A stretch of DNA of 22,839 nucleotides from Cylindrodendrum hubeiense (lineage: Eukaryota; Ascomycota; Sordariomycetes; Hypocreales; Nectriaceae): positions 1 to 22,839 of the forward strand of contig JAANBB010000558.1 in the NCBI GenBank assembly GCA_014621425.1. The letters are read 5' to 3'. The notes under the pieces were generated by a model that was not told the DNA's origin, did not search any database, and worked only from the letters and a program-made list of their open reading frames with translations. A program made the position numbers and the translations under genes. How positions within the stretch are numbered: the first letter of the stretch is position 1; every line of letters starts with the position of its first letter. Positions 1 to 10,500 of this stretch are shown here, piece after piece.

Positions 1-880
1 AGGGGGGTCTTTAGTTGTTGGTTTTTGGTTTTCGGTTTTAGACGTTGCGTTTGCCCGTTAGGTTTTGCAATGCCGCTGCCGTTGGATGAGTGTGTATCCG
101 TAGATGCAGTCGGCCAGTCAGTCAGTCTGTTGCTGACTCCGTTTGTGGGTTGCGAGTGAAGGACAAGACGGCGAGTGATGGCAGATCAAGATGGGCGCAT
201 CAGGATATGAGGGGAGACGATGGGTGTATGTACTGCCATTGTCTGCTCCATTGTCCGCTCCATTGTCCACGACATGGATGTACGCACTGCAGCAGGTATG
301 GATGTATGGATGTACGTACGCAGAGACGTACCAACCGTTATTAAACACTGGCCTTTGCTGCTGCCCCCGTCTACCTGGGCCATTATAGCGACCCTCGTAC
401 TCCCGTCTGAAGAGACATCTCGTCCCCTGTTGACCTAGTCGGGGGGTGAGGGGGGTATCCTGAATCTCGACAAGGCGGAAGGGGTGCGGGTGTGCGTATG
501 AGCGAGCGTGTGGGTCTGGGTGCGGGTCGCCCTAGTCCCTACCGCCCCGCCCCGCCCCCGGGGGACCTGAAGAGCCCTGGGAGGCTAGCAGCGAGCCCGC
601 CAGGCGCTGCGGCGAGCCGTCCTGGGAGCCTGGGAACCTGGGAGCCCTGTAGCCTGTCGCCTTAGAGGGCTGGGCGCAACGCGAGAAGGGGCAGGGCGCC
701 AGGTTGCACATCCGTGTGGCGGGACCGGGGGGTACGAGTGGCCCGCCAAGCACAGAACAAGGACAGACAGGGTCGCGGGAGGGGGTGTAAGGCTTTGGAA
801 GGCTTGGAAGCGGCAACACGCCCCCTTTGGCGTGGTGTTAGCTGCCCAGAGGATAGCTACCCAGGCTTGGCGCCCTCGCA
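1..880. other. Gene-free GC-rich stretch with local strand bias
   Basis: No credible gene. A three-copy 12-bp repeat lies at 237-272. G-rich plus-strand sequence (about 440-530) flips sharply to C-rich (530-560, CCGCCCCGCCCCG). The frames open across 530-900 are GC-driven and resemble no protein. Confidence 0.6.
237..272 (+). repeat. 12-bp tandem repeat, three copies
   Basis: CCATTGTCTGCT, CCATTGTCCGCT and CCATTGTCCACG follow head to tail with exact 12-bp spacing. Confidence 0.85.
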
Positions 881-967
881 AGTACCTCATCTCCCTCACA
901 CGCAACCGCGCAACAGGTACTCCTCACTGCTCCTCACTCCTCCTCCTCCTCCTCACTCCTCCTCACT

Positions 968-1000
968 CCATGCCCACTCCATGCCCACTCCATGCCCACT
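968..1000 (+). repeat. 11-bp tandem repeat, three perfect copies
   Basis: CCATGCCCACT three times head to tail, directly after a TCC-rich microsatellite. Confidence 0.9.
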
Positions 1001-1150
1001 CCTCCCCCCCCCTCGTCGCTTCACCCACACGCATCCTGAGTCGTCCTCACTCATCCTCACTCAGACTGAGACTCACACTCACCACCGCTGCCCCGCCGCA
1101 CCTTCACCGGGTCCCGGGACACACCAAAGTGCTCAAACCATGCGCCGCAT

Positions 1151-1180
1151 CGCACCGTTGCGCACCGTTACGCACCGCAA
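1151..1180 (+). repeat. 10-bp tandem repeat, three copies
   Basis: CGCACCGTTG, CGCACCGTTA and CGCACCGCAA, head to tail. Confidence 0.85.
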
Positions 1181-1330
1181 AACTCTTCCATGCACTGCAC
1201 CACCCACCACAGACTGCTTCGCCCTGTCGGACCCTCGCCCAGGACTTGTATCTGCGGCCTTGTTGGGCCGTCGACATCTGGCAAGCCTCTCCATTCCCTC
1301 CCGTCCACTCCGTGCTCTCGTTCCCCATCC

Positions 1331-1360
1331 ACATCCGTCCACATCCATCCACATCCATTC
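1331..1360 (+). repeat. 10-bp tandem repeat, three copies
   Basis: ACATCCGTCC, ACATCCATCC and ACATCCATTC, head to tail. Confidence 0.85.
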
Positions 1361-1480
1361 ATTCACCCCGGACCTCTCCATCAAAGTGAAGAGGGATGCA
1401 AAAGAACCCAGCGCTTCCCTGCGCAATCAATGTACTATGTAGGTCGGCGGGCGTCTCTTGCGGTTGCAGCCACGATTCCG

Positions 1481-1516
1481 CACACTTGATTCCACACTTG
1501 ATTCCACCCTTGGTTC
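1481..1516 (+). repeat. 12-bp tandem repeat, three copies
   Basis: CACACTTGATTC twice exactly, then a degenerate third copy CACCCTTGGTTC. Confidence 0.85.
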
Positions 1517-1640
1517 CATTCTATGCTTCTATCCTGTCCTATCCTTCCATCGCCCTGGCCCCTCGCTCGTATGGCCGTCTCTACCGCCGCTGGCCTCCAT
1601 CCTTCTTCCCCCCCATCCTTCGTCCCCAATTCCCTGCCCG

Positions 1641-2318
1641 ATTCTTGGTCAACTAGTCCACTTTCAGCCCCATCATGCTGGTAGGGCGGACTCCCGCGGG
1701 CACCGCAAGGGGGGGAGCCTTGAATGAAGCCCTACCGAAAGCCTAGAGCGCGGCACGCTCTCTTTGTTGTTGCTGCTGCCACGGCGAGTTGCAACTTGGC
1801 CTGCCTCGCTTATACCCTGGCCTTGGCTTTGGCCCGGGGTCGAGCCCAGCCTGTCCATTCCCCTTCATTCCTATTGCAGTCTTACGCTTCGCCATGCTCG
1901 CGGGGCTAACACTAACAGGGCACGGAAATTCTACGACGGAAGAAGCCGTCCTTCCCTTACCCAGGGCACGTCTTGCGTGTACCCGTTGCGTAATTACTCA
2001 CCGAGCTACCACCACCCGGGGTCTTGTCACTCACAGACAGACACATTGACAAACACACAGACTCACCATGTGCCAAGAGACTTTGTCATGTTCTAAGCTC
2101 AGCCTTTCACAGTGTCTGATCGCACCGCCCTCCTCTAACCACATGACTACATGACTCGCCTCCACCATGCGGAGAGCTTTTGCTTCAATCCAGTCTCTCC
2201 ATGACGACATTTTAACCGCCTTAAGATTGGTTGAGCCGACGGCGCTTCCTCGAGGGCATGACGGATAGAAAATAAGAAAACGCCTAATGCTCCCACTGTT
2301 GTCGCCCGATAGATTTGA
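1641..2318. other. Gene-free stretch before the doubtful 2319 start
   Basis: No credible coding frame. It carries GTAGGGC words at 1681 (+) and 1729 (-) and a run of CACAGACAGACACATTGAC type near 2030-2065 that looks like untranslated leader. Several short ATG frames at 2068 and 2167 could be upstream ORFs if a transcript crosses here. Confidence 0.4.
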
Positions 2319-2489
2319 ATGGACCTGACTCCCCGCCAAGACTGGACAGACAGGGACTCTGGCAGGGACTCACAGTCCAGCGGAGAGGGCAGCATTGAGA
2401 TGGATCCTCTCACCGGACCCCACGGCCCCGATCCTCCAGGATCTCGTAAGGCGGGCCCCTGCACCATGTCTACTTCTGCCGAGGTATGA
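2319..2489 (+). CDS. Doubtful short ORF or first exon, unknown product
   Basis: ATG at 2319 opens a 56-codon frame (MDLTPRQDWTDRDSGRDSQS..., then EGSIEMDPLTGPHGPDPPG) that is hydrophilic and looks like a disordered N-terminus. It ends GAG-GTATGATAA. A plausible 66-nt intron follows from GTATGA at 2484 to ATCAG at 2549, with TCTAAT as branch point. Splicing gives HSAPQPKLNRLRKCK and then TAG at 2595-2597. It lies downstream of a C/T-rich promoter-like tract. I recognise no family. It may be a small gene, the surviving first exon of a decayed gene, or chance. Confidence 0.25.
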   Translation: MDLTPRQDWTDRDSGRDSQSSGEGSIEMDPLTGPHGPDPPGSRKAGPCTMSTSAEV

Positions 2490-2597
2490 TAAAGTTCATC
2501 ATCTGACAGACTCAGACCTCGCCTCGTCTAATTGCATTTGTATCATCAGCACTCGGCGCCGCAACCAAAGTTGAATAGGCTGAGGAAATGCAAATAG

Positions 2598-4935
2598 TGC
2601 GTAGTTGCCTCGTTCGGGAGGCGGTTGGGTCGGTGGCTGACTTCTGGAATCCTGCCAGCCCTACTAGTGCATCCTTCTCGGGGTATCCAACAAACACGCG
2701 ACCACCAAAAGCATGGCTCTGCCTCACCTGCAGCCGGGTTGTCAGTCTTGGCTTCTTACGGGCTGCAGTACGAAGTGCGTCAAACACGTCAAATAGGAAT
2801 CAGCGGCTGCCTGAGCCTAATCTTCCTCCCAGTTGACGGCGGCTCTTGGATGAGTGTCAAGATGGCCACCACGGTGCAATGGTCGTATTCCCTCGCCCCA
2901 CCTCAGCCCACCAGATTCATGGTGTTCCCTGCGTGGTCCAGTTGGCACTTGATTAGCTTCGTCATTTACACCGTACACGCGGCGGATGAGCAGGGCACGG
3001 TTTCGTTGCTCTTCCTGATGCTCTTCTGCCGGGCGGGTGGTGAATTGTGTCTAATTTGATGAACAGGCACTGACCAAGGCATATATGTAGCAGGCATGAC
3101 GAGCACGGACTGCATAGCACATTAACAGAGCGTCCCCCGAGCCCCGAAACGGGAGGTGTTGAGTCCAGTGAGGTGAGGTTCTGTGGCATGGAGCCATGCC
3201 CTGGTCCGATGAACGGGGCTCGTCAGGCGGCTCTGGATATCAATCAAGGGGCATCGCCCGCGAACGCACCCTTACATGCGTGGGGTTAGGCGGCCTGCAT
3301 GGTAGGTCTAGCTTCCACAACCTAGAAGGCATTCCTGCTATTGCGCCGCACTCTTGCAAATCAGTCATGTTGGATCGGCGAGAAGGACTGGCGAGACACG
3401 CAGAGACAGGGCGGTGCCCCGAGCATTGAGGATTCGTCGACAGAGACCGTGGCCGAGCCACAACGAGCAACCTCGAGACGGTGGTGACGGCACCAACTCG
3501 GGGCTAGCGAAGGCATCAGCAACCGCGAGGCCACCTTGCACGGCCATGGATGGGCTAAGCCCTATAGCTTCGTCAGTGCCGATGCCTCATCAATGGCGGG
3601 TTTCCAATCGTATTCCAGCATCTGCAACACACAACCGACACACAACCAACAAACCTGAGTCGTGTTGGCGGAGCCTCGTTGGATTCAGCCGGAGTGACTT
3701 CGGAAGGTGGGGCGGCAACGTACCAGTCAGCGCGTCGACATCGTAAAAGCGGGACTGAACTGTAGGGAGCTGTAGGGAGTAGGGAGTAGGGTGCCACTCG
3801 ACCACCCACACCCTCGCCCACGAGCCCCAAGCCACGAGCCACGAGGCCCGCAGCTCCCTCCCAAGCGTCGGACACAACCAGACCGCCCCCTCCCTCAGCC
3901 CTACCGCAATTCCCTGGCTGTCGCTGGGTCGCTGGGTCTCTGGGCCTGGAGACCCTTTGCTAGTGGCGGATCCACACCGTCTGGCTGGTCGCCCCCTCCC
4001 GAGCCTACCGAGGCTGGCCTTTCATAGGGCAGAGTAGGGCAGCAGGGCGCCAGCTCAATTCGCGGCTAACTCATGAAACGGCACATAGCACACAGCACAG
4101 CGCCTGGGTACGTACCGTCCTGCCTACTACCGGCTACTTCCCTAATGCACATAGTAAGGCACGCCGAATCTCCAGAGGGTCGCAGAGGGGCCGTCGGCGC
4201 CGGGGTCGCGGGAAGGAAGACTAAGCATCCGGCTAACAAGCGATCAAGCATGAAGAACCCCCCGAGGCCGCCCACCGTTCACCCATCTGCAAAGTGCGGC
4301 ACCCCAGCGTCTCCGCACGAGTCTTCGGCGGTGACGTGGGCGTTGGTTTCTGCCGTTGGCTTTTGCCGTTGACGTCGACGGTTGAACGTATTGCCCCCTT
4401 CGCGCGTTGCGGAGCACAAGGTTTGCAACCCTGACGGGACTCCGGCATTTGACATTTGACATTTGCGAGCCCCGCCCCAACGCCTCCCCAATCTAGAAAG
4501 GGCCCTCACCCGGGCATTGTCGTCGATGAAACCGGGATCCTTGGCACTCAAGGCACTGTACCAGAACGCTGGAGGGGAGGGGAAGCCTAATTGGTGTCAC
4601 TGCCCCGAAATACGAACCGGGACTAAGCTGAACGAGCGGATGTGCCAGAGAAATGCCCTTTTAGGGCCTCCGGGGACTTGATTGTGTCCGACGCAGCAGA
4701 TGGGCGGCGTCAAGGACCAGGTGCTGCGCCACGCTGGGACCCAAGCCAAGACGGACGCTAGACAGCGGTACAAAGCATGTTTGGGGTACCGAGCACCAGT
4801 CCAGCGGCCAATCCAGCGGCCAGCCCACTGAGCCAGGCGGCCAATCCAGCGGCCAACAGTGCAACCCACCCTCCCAGAGATTGCCCTGAACCCAAACGAG
4901 GTGCCTTGCTACCTCCGCCGCAGGAAACAAACTCA
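2598..4935. other. Gene-free GC-rich stretch
   Basis: Frames in all directions are broken and none resembles a known family. Visible details are a 7-bp inverted repeat GGCATGG-AG-CCATGCC at 3185-3200, a GTAGGGAG-type tandem run near 3770-3790, and a 19-bp direct repeat at 4804-4855. GTAGGGC words lie at 2658 (-), 3898 (-) and 4034 (+). Confidence 0.5.
4804..4855 (+). repeat. 19-bp direct repeat, offset 33 bp, containing CCAAT
   Basis: GCGGCCAATCCAGCGGCCA occurs at 4804-4822 and 4837-4855. It lies about 80-130 bp upstream of the doubtful ORF at 4936, and each copy carries a CCAAT word. Confidence 0.85.
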
Positions 4936-5106
4936 ATGCAACCTCATCGCCTCACTAATAACACTGCCAGCATCGCCATCTTCATCATCCTTGCCACGGC
5001 CAGGTCATTTGCCATAACACCGATCACGCCTCTCCACCCACCGCAACTGACAGTCGTCATCACATCGATTCTTGGCCACATAGCACATGTACTACCAGCG
5101 ACCTAG
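4936..5106 (+). CDS. Doubtful 56-aa ORF with a signal-peptide-like start
   Basis: The frame begins MQPHRLTNNTASIAIFIILA and continues TARSFAITPITPLHPPQ. The profile is a short polar start, a hydrophobic core at residues 12-22 and a small-residue site near SFA, like a secretion signal. Codons are mostly C-ending (ATC, GCC, TTC), as in fungal genes. It stops at TAG 5104-5106. The next protein-like stretch is in another frame (see 5107-5333), so this may be the head of a frameshifted gene. No family is recognised and chance is possible. Confidence 0.2.
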   Translation: MQPHRLTNNTASIAIFIILATARSFAITPITPLHPPQLTVVITSILGHIAHVLPAT

Positions 5107-5333
5107 AGAGTACTCCGCCGCGCCAAGCTATCAATGTCCACCGCGCCCCTCCCGTCGACGTCAACCGCCTCCCAGCCATCGCCGCTGTGATTTCCACTGA
5201 CGAGGCTAACAACGCAGTAGGGCTGGTGCAAGACGGCGATGCACTAGGTTCGGGGCCCGGGCTCGATGAACTGACCGAAGTTTCCAAAGCAGTATCGACT
5301 TCGTGCCCGGTTATTGGGCCTCAAAGTTTATAG
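5107..5333 (+). pseudogene. Possible broken coding remnant downstream of the 4936 ORF
   Basis: One frame is open from the stop at 4959-4961 to TAG at 5331-5333 but has no ATG. Its second half reads VDVNRLPAIAAVISTDEANN then AVGLVQDGDALGSGPGLDEL, with acidic, protein-like composition and fungal-like codons. It is offset from the 4936 ORF, and I found no good intron joining them. No known family is recognised. It could be a relic exon, or simply a GC-rich open stretch. Confidence 0.15.
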
Positions 5334-6667
5334 TGACACTGGCGCGCGGACGCCAGCCAAACTGAACCGCCACAACACAGATCCTTGGGTCTTAGACTCA
5401 TACTCGTTGGTTCCTATGGAGCTTATACGTACGACGATTGCGCGACTCCCCAGATGTGAGTGGCTCCCGGGAGGTGGGGTAGTGAGGATTCATGCCGGTT
5501 GATGACTCGCCTTCGAATCTCGTTCGACAGGCGTTCGAGTTTACTCTCAGATCACGGCCTTGTTATGGGTCAGAGACGGGTATCCGCTCCTCTCGTGACC
5601 CATCCTCGCTCGTTCGACTCGGCGGTTGATATGGACATTCTGTGTCCCCGTTGGGGCATATCTCTCTCCTGTCCCCGGTAGGGCGTCTCAGTGGAGCTAA
5701 CCACGCTATTAAGCTGCGCTTCTTGGCGACACACCTATCTGCCCTGCTCTTGGCCAGTCCCGGAGCTGACGATCACCTCACAGCCGCCCAGGGCATTCGT
5801 ATCCCCCTCATCGTCGTCATCATCATCTCCCAGACGGGGTCATGGTTGAATGGGGGATGGTCCATGCGTGGCCCACATAGCATAGTATGAGGCAGTCCGT
5901 CTTGTCTGTGGGTTCTAATCAACTGCCGGCCACGGCAGGGTACCCTGAACAAGAACCTTGGCTCAACCTCGAAATACCAGTTATTCCGTTGCAGAACACC
6001 AAGCAATTATTGCGTTTCAGGGGGGTGTGAGGTCTCAGTGGACTGGGAGTAGTGAGCGCCACGATATCCACCTGGTGGACCACCACCGCCCAGCCCACGC
6101 GTCCTTGTACGTACTCCGGATTGTTCTCGATCACAATTGGCAATGGTCTCGCTTCTCCTTTTGAGACAGTATCACTCATCATTTGGTCATACAATGTCAT
6201 AAGTCGACAAGTCATTAGCTTGCGACAGGTAGCTTGCGTCAGGCACATCATCACCACCACTTCCGGTGTTCCGTCTCAGATTCAGCCTTCATTACGGAGT
6301 ACTAACTGACATGAGACTAACACAAGAGTTTACGGGGCGCAGTAGGAATCTGTGGTGTGTCGATCTCCCATGGGACACAGACCCTGCCAGGGGTTTTGAC
6401 AGATGCAAGATCCCCTGACCTTCGGCCCCTTTCTACTCCGAACGCACAAAGGGACTCGCTCATTGTCCGATGGACACGAGACTCTCTGAAGTGCGTATCG
6501 GAGAATATTATTAGGGTCCATCTGCATGCTCGACCTGTTTAGTGATCAATCCCAGGATATCCGGACTTCCGTCCAGTTTTAAGTGCTTACTGTACATCCA
6601 GCAAGCCGGGTTCGGCTTCGGTCTCTCTTCCTGCATAGCCGGCGTCCAACTAAGTACCACAGCTAGT
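5334..6667. other. Gene-free stretch
   Basis: No credible gene. It holds one GTAGGGC word (5676, +) and a TTACGGAGTACT word near 6292, typical of intergenic DNA in several Hypocreales. Confidence 0.45.
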
Positions 6668-6742
6668 GCAGGACCACTTTTTAAGGGACAAGTCCCTTAG
6701 GCCATTGGCGCAGAAATACTCTGCGCAAAAAAGTCCACCTGC
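6668..6742. other. 75-nt sequence able to fold into a three-way junction
   Basis: The outer arms GCAGGACCACTTTTT (6668-6682) and AAAAAGTCCACCTGC (6728-6742) pair at 12 of 15 positions, with a 3-nt internal mismatch. Between them are two hairpins: AAGGGAC-AA-GTCCCTT (6683-6698) and GCGCAGA-AATAC-TCTGCGC (6708-6726), both with perfect 7-bp stems. Whether it acts as RNA, as DNA, or not at all is unknown. Confidence 0.55.
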
Positions 6743-9738
6743 GATAGAGACGAGACTCGGACGGAGGATGCCGATGCATGGCACTGGTCGGCTGTACCCG
6801 TCATTCCCACGCTGTGAGAGGTCAGATTGCCTGTTGCCAGCCCCGATTGGGATATCCGTCAAGGACCCTTGGGCTGGCGGCGTGGCTGCTAGAAAAGAAA
6901 TGTTGTCTCAGGCCGAAGATTGTCGGCCCAGTATGCTTCTGCCGGCCGGTTGCCGCCCAGTCCGTACGTGTGCATGTTAACCACCTTCCTGCATTGCATA
7001 GCGGGCATTTCTGGCCATGGAAGGGAAGTAGAAACGATGACGGCAAGTCCCGCCGCATGACACGCGAGTGTTGGCTCTCGAGCCTGCAGCCACCCTCTCC
7101 CAGGTTTCCGGGATTGGATGCGAGCCGTCTCATGGCCACCTAGTATATGCGCCCTGAAAATTCAGATGTTCACTTGAGGCTGCGAGGTCACCCGGTGGCG
7201 ACGCAACGTTGGTGGAGAGACAAAAAGCTTGTCGTGTTGTCAGCCCCAAATGCTGCGGGTTGGCGCAGAGCGAAGATCGTCGCGCAGGCGGCTTTGTCAT
7301 CGGAAATATCTTGCTTGGTGCGTCAGCGCCCGGGAAGTCATGCATCTGATTCCTTGGAAGCGGCAAAGATGCATCGAATCACGAGCTGTTGGCTATGGTT
7401 CAGCTCGAGGTTGAAATGCCACACTGCGGTTCAGGCTGTATCGGGCAATGTGGTTCATCATTTGCGTTTCGTCTGACACTCAGCCACCAGATTGACGAAG
7501 CACGAGGCAACCGTATGATGTCCCTGACTGGATGTGCTCTCGACAATGGTCATCCAGTCAGTCCGCTCACAGGGCTGGCATGACATCCCAGTAGGGCGCA
7601 CGTGTTGCCGAGGAATGACACAACAAGCGACCTCTCGCTGAAGTCATTGGCTCATCTCGGCCAGCAACTCGACTAGGGAGATGGTCGAGATGCGGTGGCT
7701 TGTGCGACAGCCAATGTCGCGTTGTAAATGGGATGTCACGCATGTCAGTGGTTCGACGACAAAGATCGCCAACCGACCGTCGCTCGATGCCCTATCGTGC
7801 CACACAACCTTCGAGATGCCCGTGGCCCCGAATTGTGGCCCCGGCCGATTTTGTGAGGAGTCGTCACCAGCCGGCCGCCGACGCGCAATTGCGGTCGGGA
7901 TGTGGGAGGCATGTTGCCGGGCCGCGCGATCGTTTGTAACCCGGCGGAGCGAGCGAGACAAGCGGACATATGATGGGCTCTGGTAGGCGACACCAAGAGG
8001 GACTGGACTCGTCCCCATCTTCTGAACAGAGTGCGTGGCCCGAGGTCATGCGACTTACTATTGCTTTAGTGACGCCTCGTCCGCGCCAGAAAGCCACAAC
8101 CGAGCCACGTATTGGGGTGGCTCCCGTAGGGCTCGAAATGAACCATCACTTAGAGCGCACCCTGAGGTTGCGTCAGTTCATCAGAGCATGGGGGTCTGCT
8201 CAGTGCAACAATAGTGGGGAATCGGCTTTCGACCTTGCTACTATGGTGGTTCCGGTGAGTATGTACCGGTGCTAAGAGCCATCTATCTCTGCTATAGTTT
8301 CCCGTTTGGGTACTCTACACGAGGAGCGATAGGGACCCCGATGCTTCGGCGACGGCGGGAAACTCACACGGGAGCTGCGAGACAGAGAAGAAAGCAGCAC
8401 TCCGCAAACCCCGATGCACTTGCAAGCCTTTTACCGAGTCAAAGACACCAGCAGCTCACGGCGCCATGATTCAAGGAGGCCTTGGCGCAAAAATGGTACT
8501 TTGTTCAAGCCACGCCCAACGTACCGATGGGCGGGACGGGGCGGGATCGAGATTTTTGTTGTCAACCAAAGGGATCGGTGCCAGCTGAACGCGCGTCCAG
8601 TTAGGAAGCCCGAACGGGAACTTGTCTCTGAAGAGCCCATAGGGCTAGCATTTCGAGGACTCGGATTAGCTCTAGGAGGCGCGCTATCGACAGTCTCTAG
8701 CACAAGCGTGGGCAAGGGAGGGGTGTGCCACGTTCGGGTCCGGCGGTGGAGAGTGGATGGAGGAGCGCAAAAGGAGTTTGGGTTTCTGGTGGGGTGAGCA
8801 GTTAGCTGGTCCGTTGGTCTAGGCTGATGGCTTTACAATGTAGGGGACTCCAAAGCACACGCCCAACAAGAAAGTCGCCGCCGTTCGTCGAGGGCGAGTT
8901 CTATCCCTCGCTGGGGGGCCATGGAGCAGCCCTACGTCGACGGCGGACGCTATGCAAGATCCCCGTTTTCGAACTCTCTCGGGCTCCACCCTGCCCCCTC
9001 GGCCGCGTCGTCTTGTCTTCCTCCGAGGGTAAATGCTCCGTCGGCGGCCCCCAAGCTGACGCTCCGGGGTCCGCGGACCGAACGGCCCCCCGATTCCCCT
9101 GACCACGGTGACCCAGAGAGTCGGTACGGAATACGGGGAGGGGGCGGTGCAGAAAATGCAAATGCAGAGCGCAAATACGGTCGCAGAGGCAAACCACCCC
9201 CTCAGACGTGCTTCATTTCCGGATATCCAGCGCAACCCCCCCAGTCCGGCCTTCGGACCAGGGCCCTCTTGAGGAGGTGCTTCCTCTCGCTGAGACGCCC
9301 AATACGTCACACGAGCCCGCCTCCCCAAGGATGCGCAGACACGAGTAGCCCAATCAGCGGGGCGGAGATGGGATGAGCTGAAAACCAGTGGCTGTTCTGG
9401 CTGCCGCTGGCTTGCAGATGCCCAGTGGGAACGTCCTGTCATTGGGATTAGAATTGGGGCCCGTCGTGGGGTGAGTTGATGTTAATTCCGCACTGGAGAG
9501 GGACCCCCCGTAATTCGTCAGTGCCAAGCCTAGTGGCTCGTCTGTCGTCTAGGCGTGGCGGCCAATTCGTTTGCAATCGGTTCCCCTTTTAGAGTCACTT
9601 CTCCTGGGCTCTTGGTCAGTCTTGGTCAGCCCCGCCCGCGATCAGCCTGCATCGGAGCGCGAGATCTGCTGGACATCATCTCCAAGAGCCCACCCGACCG
9701 CATCACCCATCACGAGACGAGGCGGCCGGCCCTGGGAT
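6743..9738. other. Gene-free GC-rich stretch with unrecognised open frames
   Basis: The longest ATG frame (8414-8797, 127 codons) and a 207-codon minus frame over 8819-9442 resemble no family. They lack the composition of conserved proteins and overlap other open frames, as expected in GC-rich DNA. GTAGGGC words lie at 7591 (+), 8126 (+) and 8929 (-). Confidence 0.45.
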
Positions 9739-9820
9739 GATGGCTGATGGCTGATGGCTGATGGCTAGATGACTGATGGCTAGATGACTGATGGCTAGCT
9801 GGCTGGCTGGCTGGCTGGCT
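9739..9820 (+). repeat. Compound GATGGCT / GGCT microsatellite
   Basis: Four perfect GATGGCT units (9739-9766), then AGATGACT-GATGGCT twice (9767-9796), then AGCT and five GGCT units to 9820. This looks like stepwise slippage. Confidence 0.9.
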
Positions 9821-10359
9821 GACGACGACTCAGGCGCCTCAACCGGCAACGGGGTCGGATATGGCGTTCGCCTCCCAAACGGCGCACTTGGGAGGTGCAA
9901 TTAGCTAGTCGGCCAACCACCTGGAGCGGTTTTTGGCGAGGTGCAGTGCGGAGGCAAACGTCCTACGTAGCATGTCTCACCGAAATGACGGTGTTGTCCA
10001 GTGCTGGGCATGTGCTTGGCCAAGAGGCCATGGTATGTATGTTGGTGTGTCGGGTCCTGTCTCTCGGAGACATCGTATTTGGAGCTAGACGATTCGTGGA
10101 CAATACCCAGCAACGACATCGCCTATGAGTATCTTGGTCGGCCTGCAAGATATGGGATTTCCATGTGCTGTGAATGGCGTTCCCTGTCCGGCAAGGGTGG
10201 CGCCGATGCACCCGGGCTGCCATCCGAGCCTAACCTGGCAGATGTTGGGACTTGGTCGAGTCCAAATGCGCATCTGCATGCCGGTTCGGGCGTATAGGGC
10301 TCCGTCCTACGACTACCGAAACGGGCTGTTCCCCCCTCGAGTAGCGCCGTGGCCCGAGC

Positions 10360-10379
10360 AGATATATATATATATATCT
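10360..10379. repeat. 20-bp perfect AT palindrome
   Basis: AG, then (AT) eight times, then CT: a self-complementary stretch prone to cruciform formation and length change. It lies 61 bp before a 12-bp minisatellite. Confidence 0.9.
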
Positions 10380-10440
10380 ATATGTAGATGTATTACCGGG
10401 CGCGCACATACGAGGGAAGCATGGAGGGATGGATGTGATC

Positions 10441-10500
10441 CATGTCCAGCGCCATGTCCAGCGCCAGGTCCAGCGCCATGTCCACTGCCATGTCCAGTGC
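10441..10500 (+). repeat. 12-bp minisatellite, five copies
   Basis: Units CATGTCCAGCGC (twice), CAGGTCCAGCGC, CATGTCCACTGC and CATGTCCAGTGC, in exact 12-bp register. Read on the minus strand it would give an ALDM-type peptide repeat, but no supported gene contains it. Confidence 0.92.

Larger units (their letters stand above)
881..1640 (+). promoter_or_regulatory. C/T-rich tract, promoter- or 5'-UTR-like
   Basis: The plus strand is strongly pyrimidine-rich (TCC/CTC runs at 920-1010, CACATCC repeats at 1331-1360, CTTCTTCC runs near 1600). Such tracts are common upstream of well-expressed fungal genes. It points toward the doubtful start at 2319. It contains tandem repeats of 10, 11 and 12 bp, listed separately. 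Confidence 0.4.

Noticed and set aside
714..1442. 242-codon plus-strand frame
   Set aside because: It runs through TCC/CCATGCCCACT repeats and gives Ser/Pro/His-rich low-complexity sequence. It does not start at ATG (GTG), and a second frame is open in parallel.
2512..2787. Minus-strand fragment with HAFGGRVFVGYPEKDALVG, faintly like a Copia retrotransposon polyprotein
   Set aside because: Only a few residues (FVGYPEK) resemble the family. No integrase or reverse-transcriptase motif lies nearby and no LTRs are seen.
8819..9442. 207-codon minus-strand frame with a short hydrophobic patch
   Set aside because: Arg/Pro-rich GC-driven translation, no ATG-based start clearly supported, overlapping open frames on both strands, and no motif.
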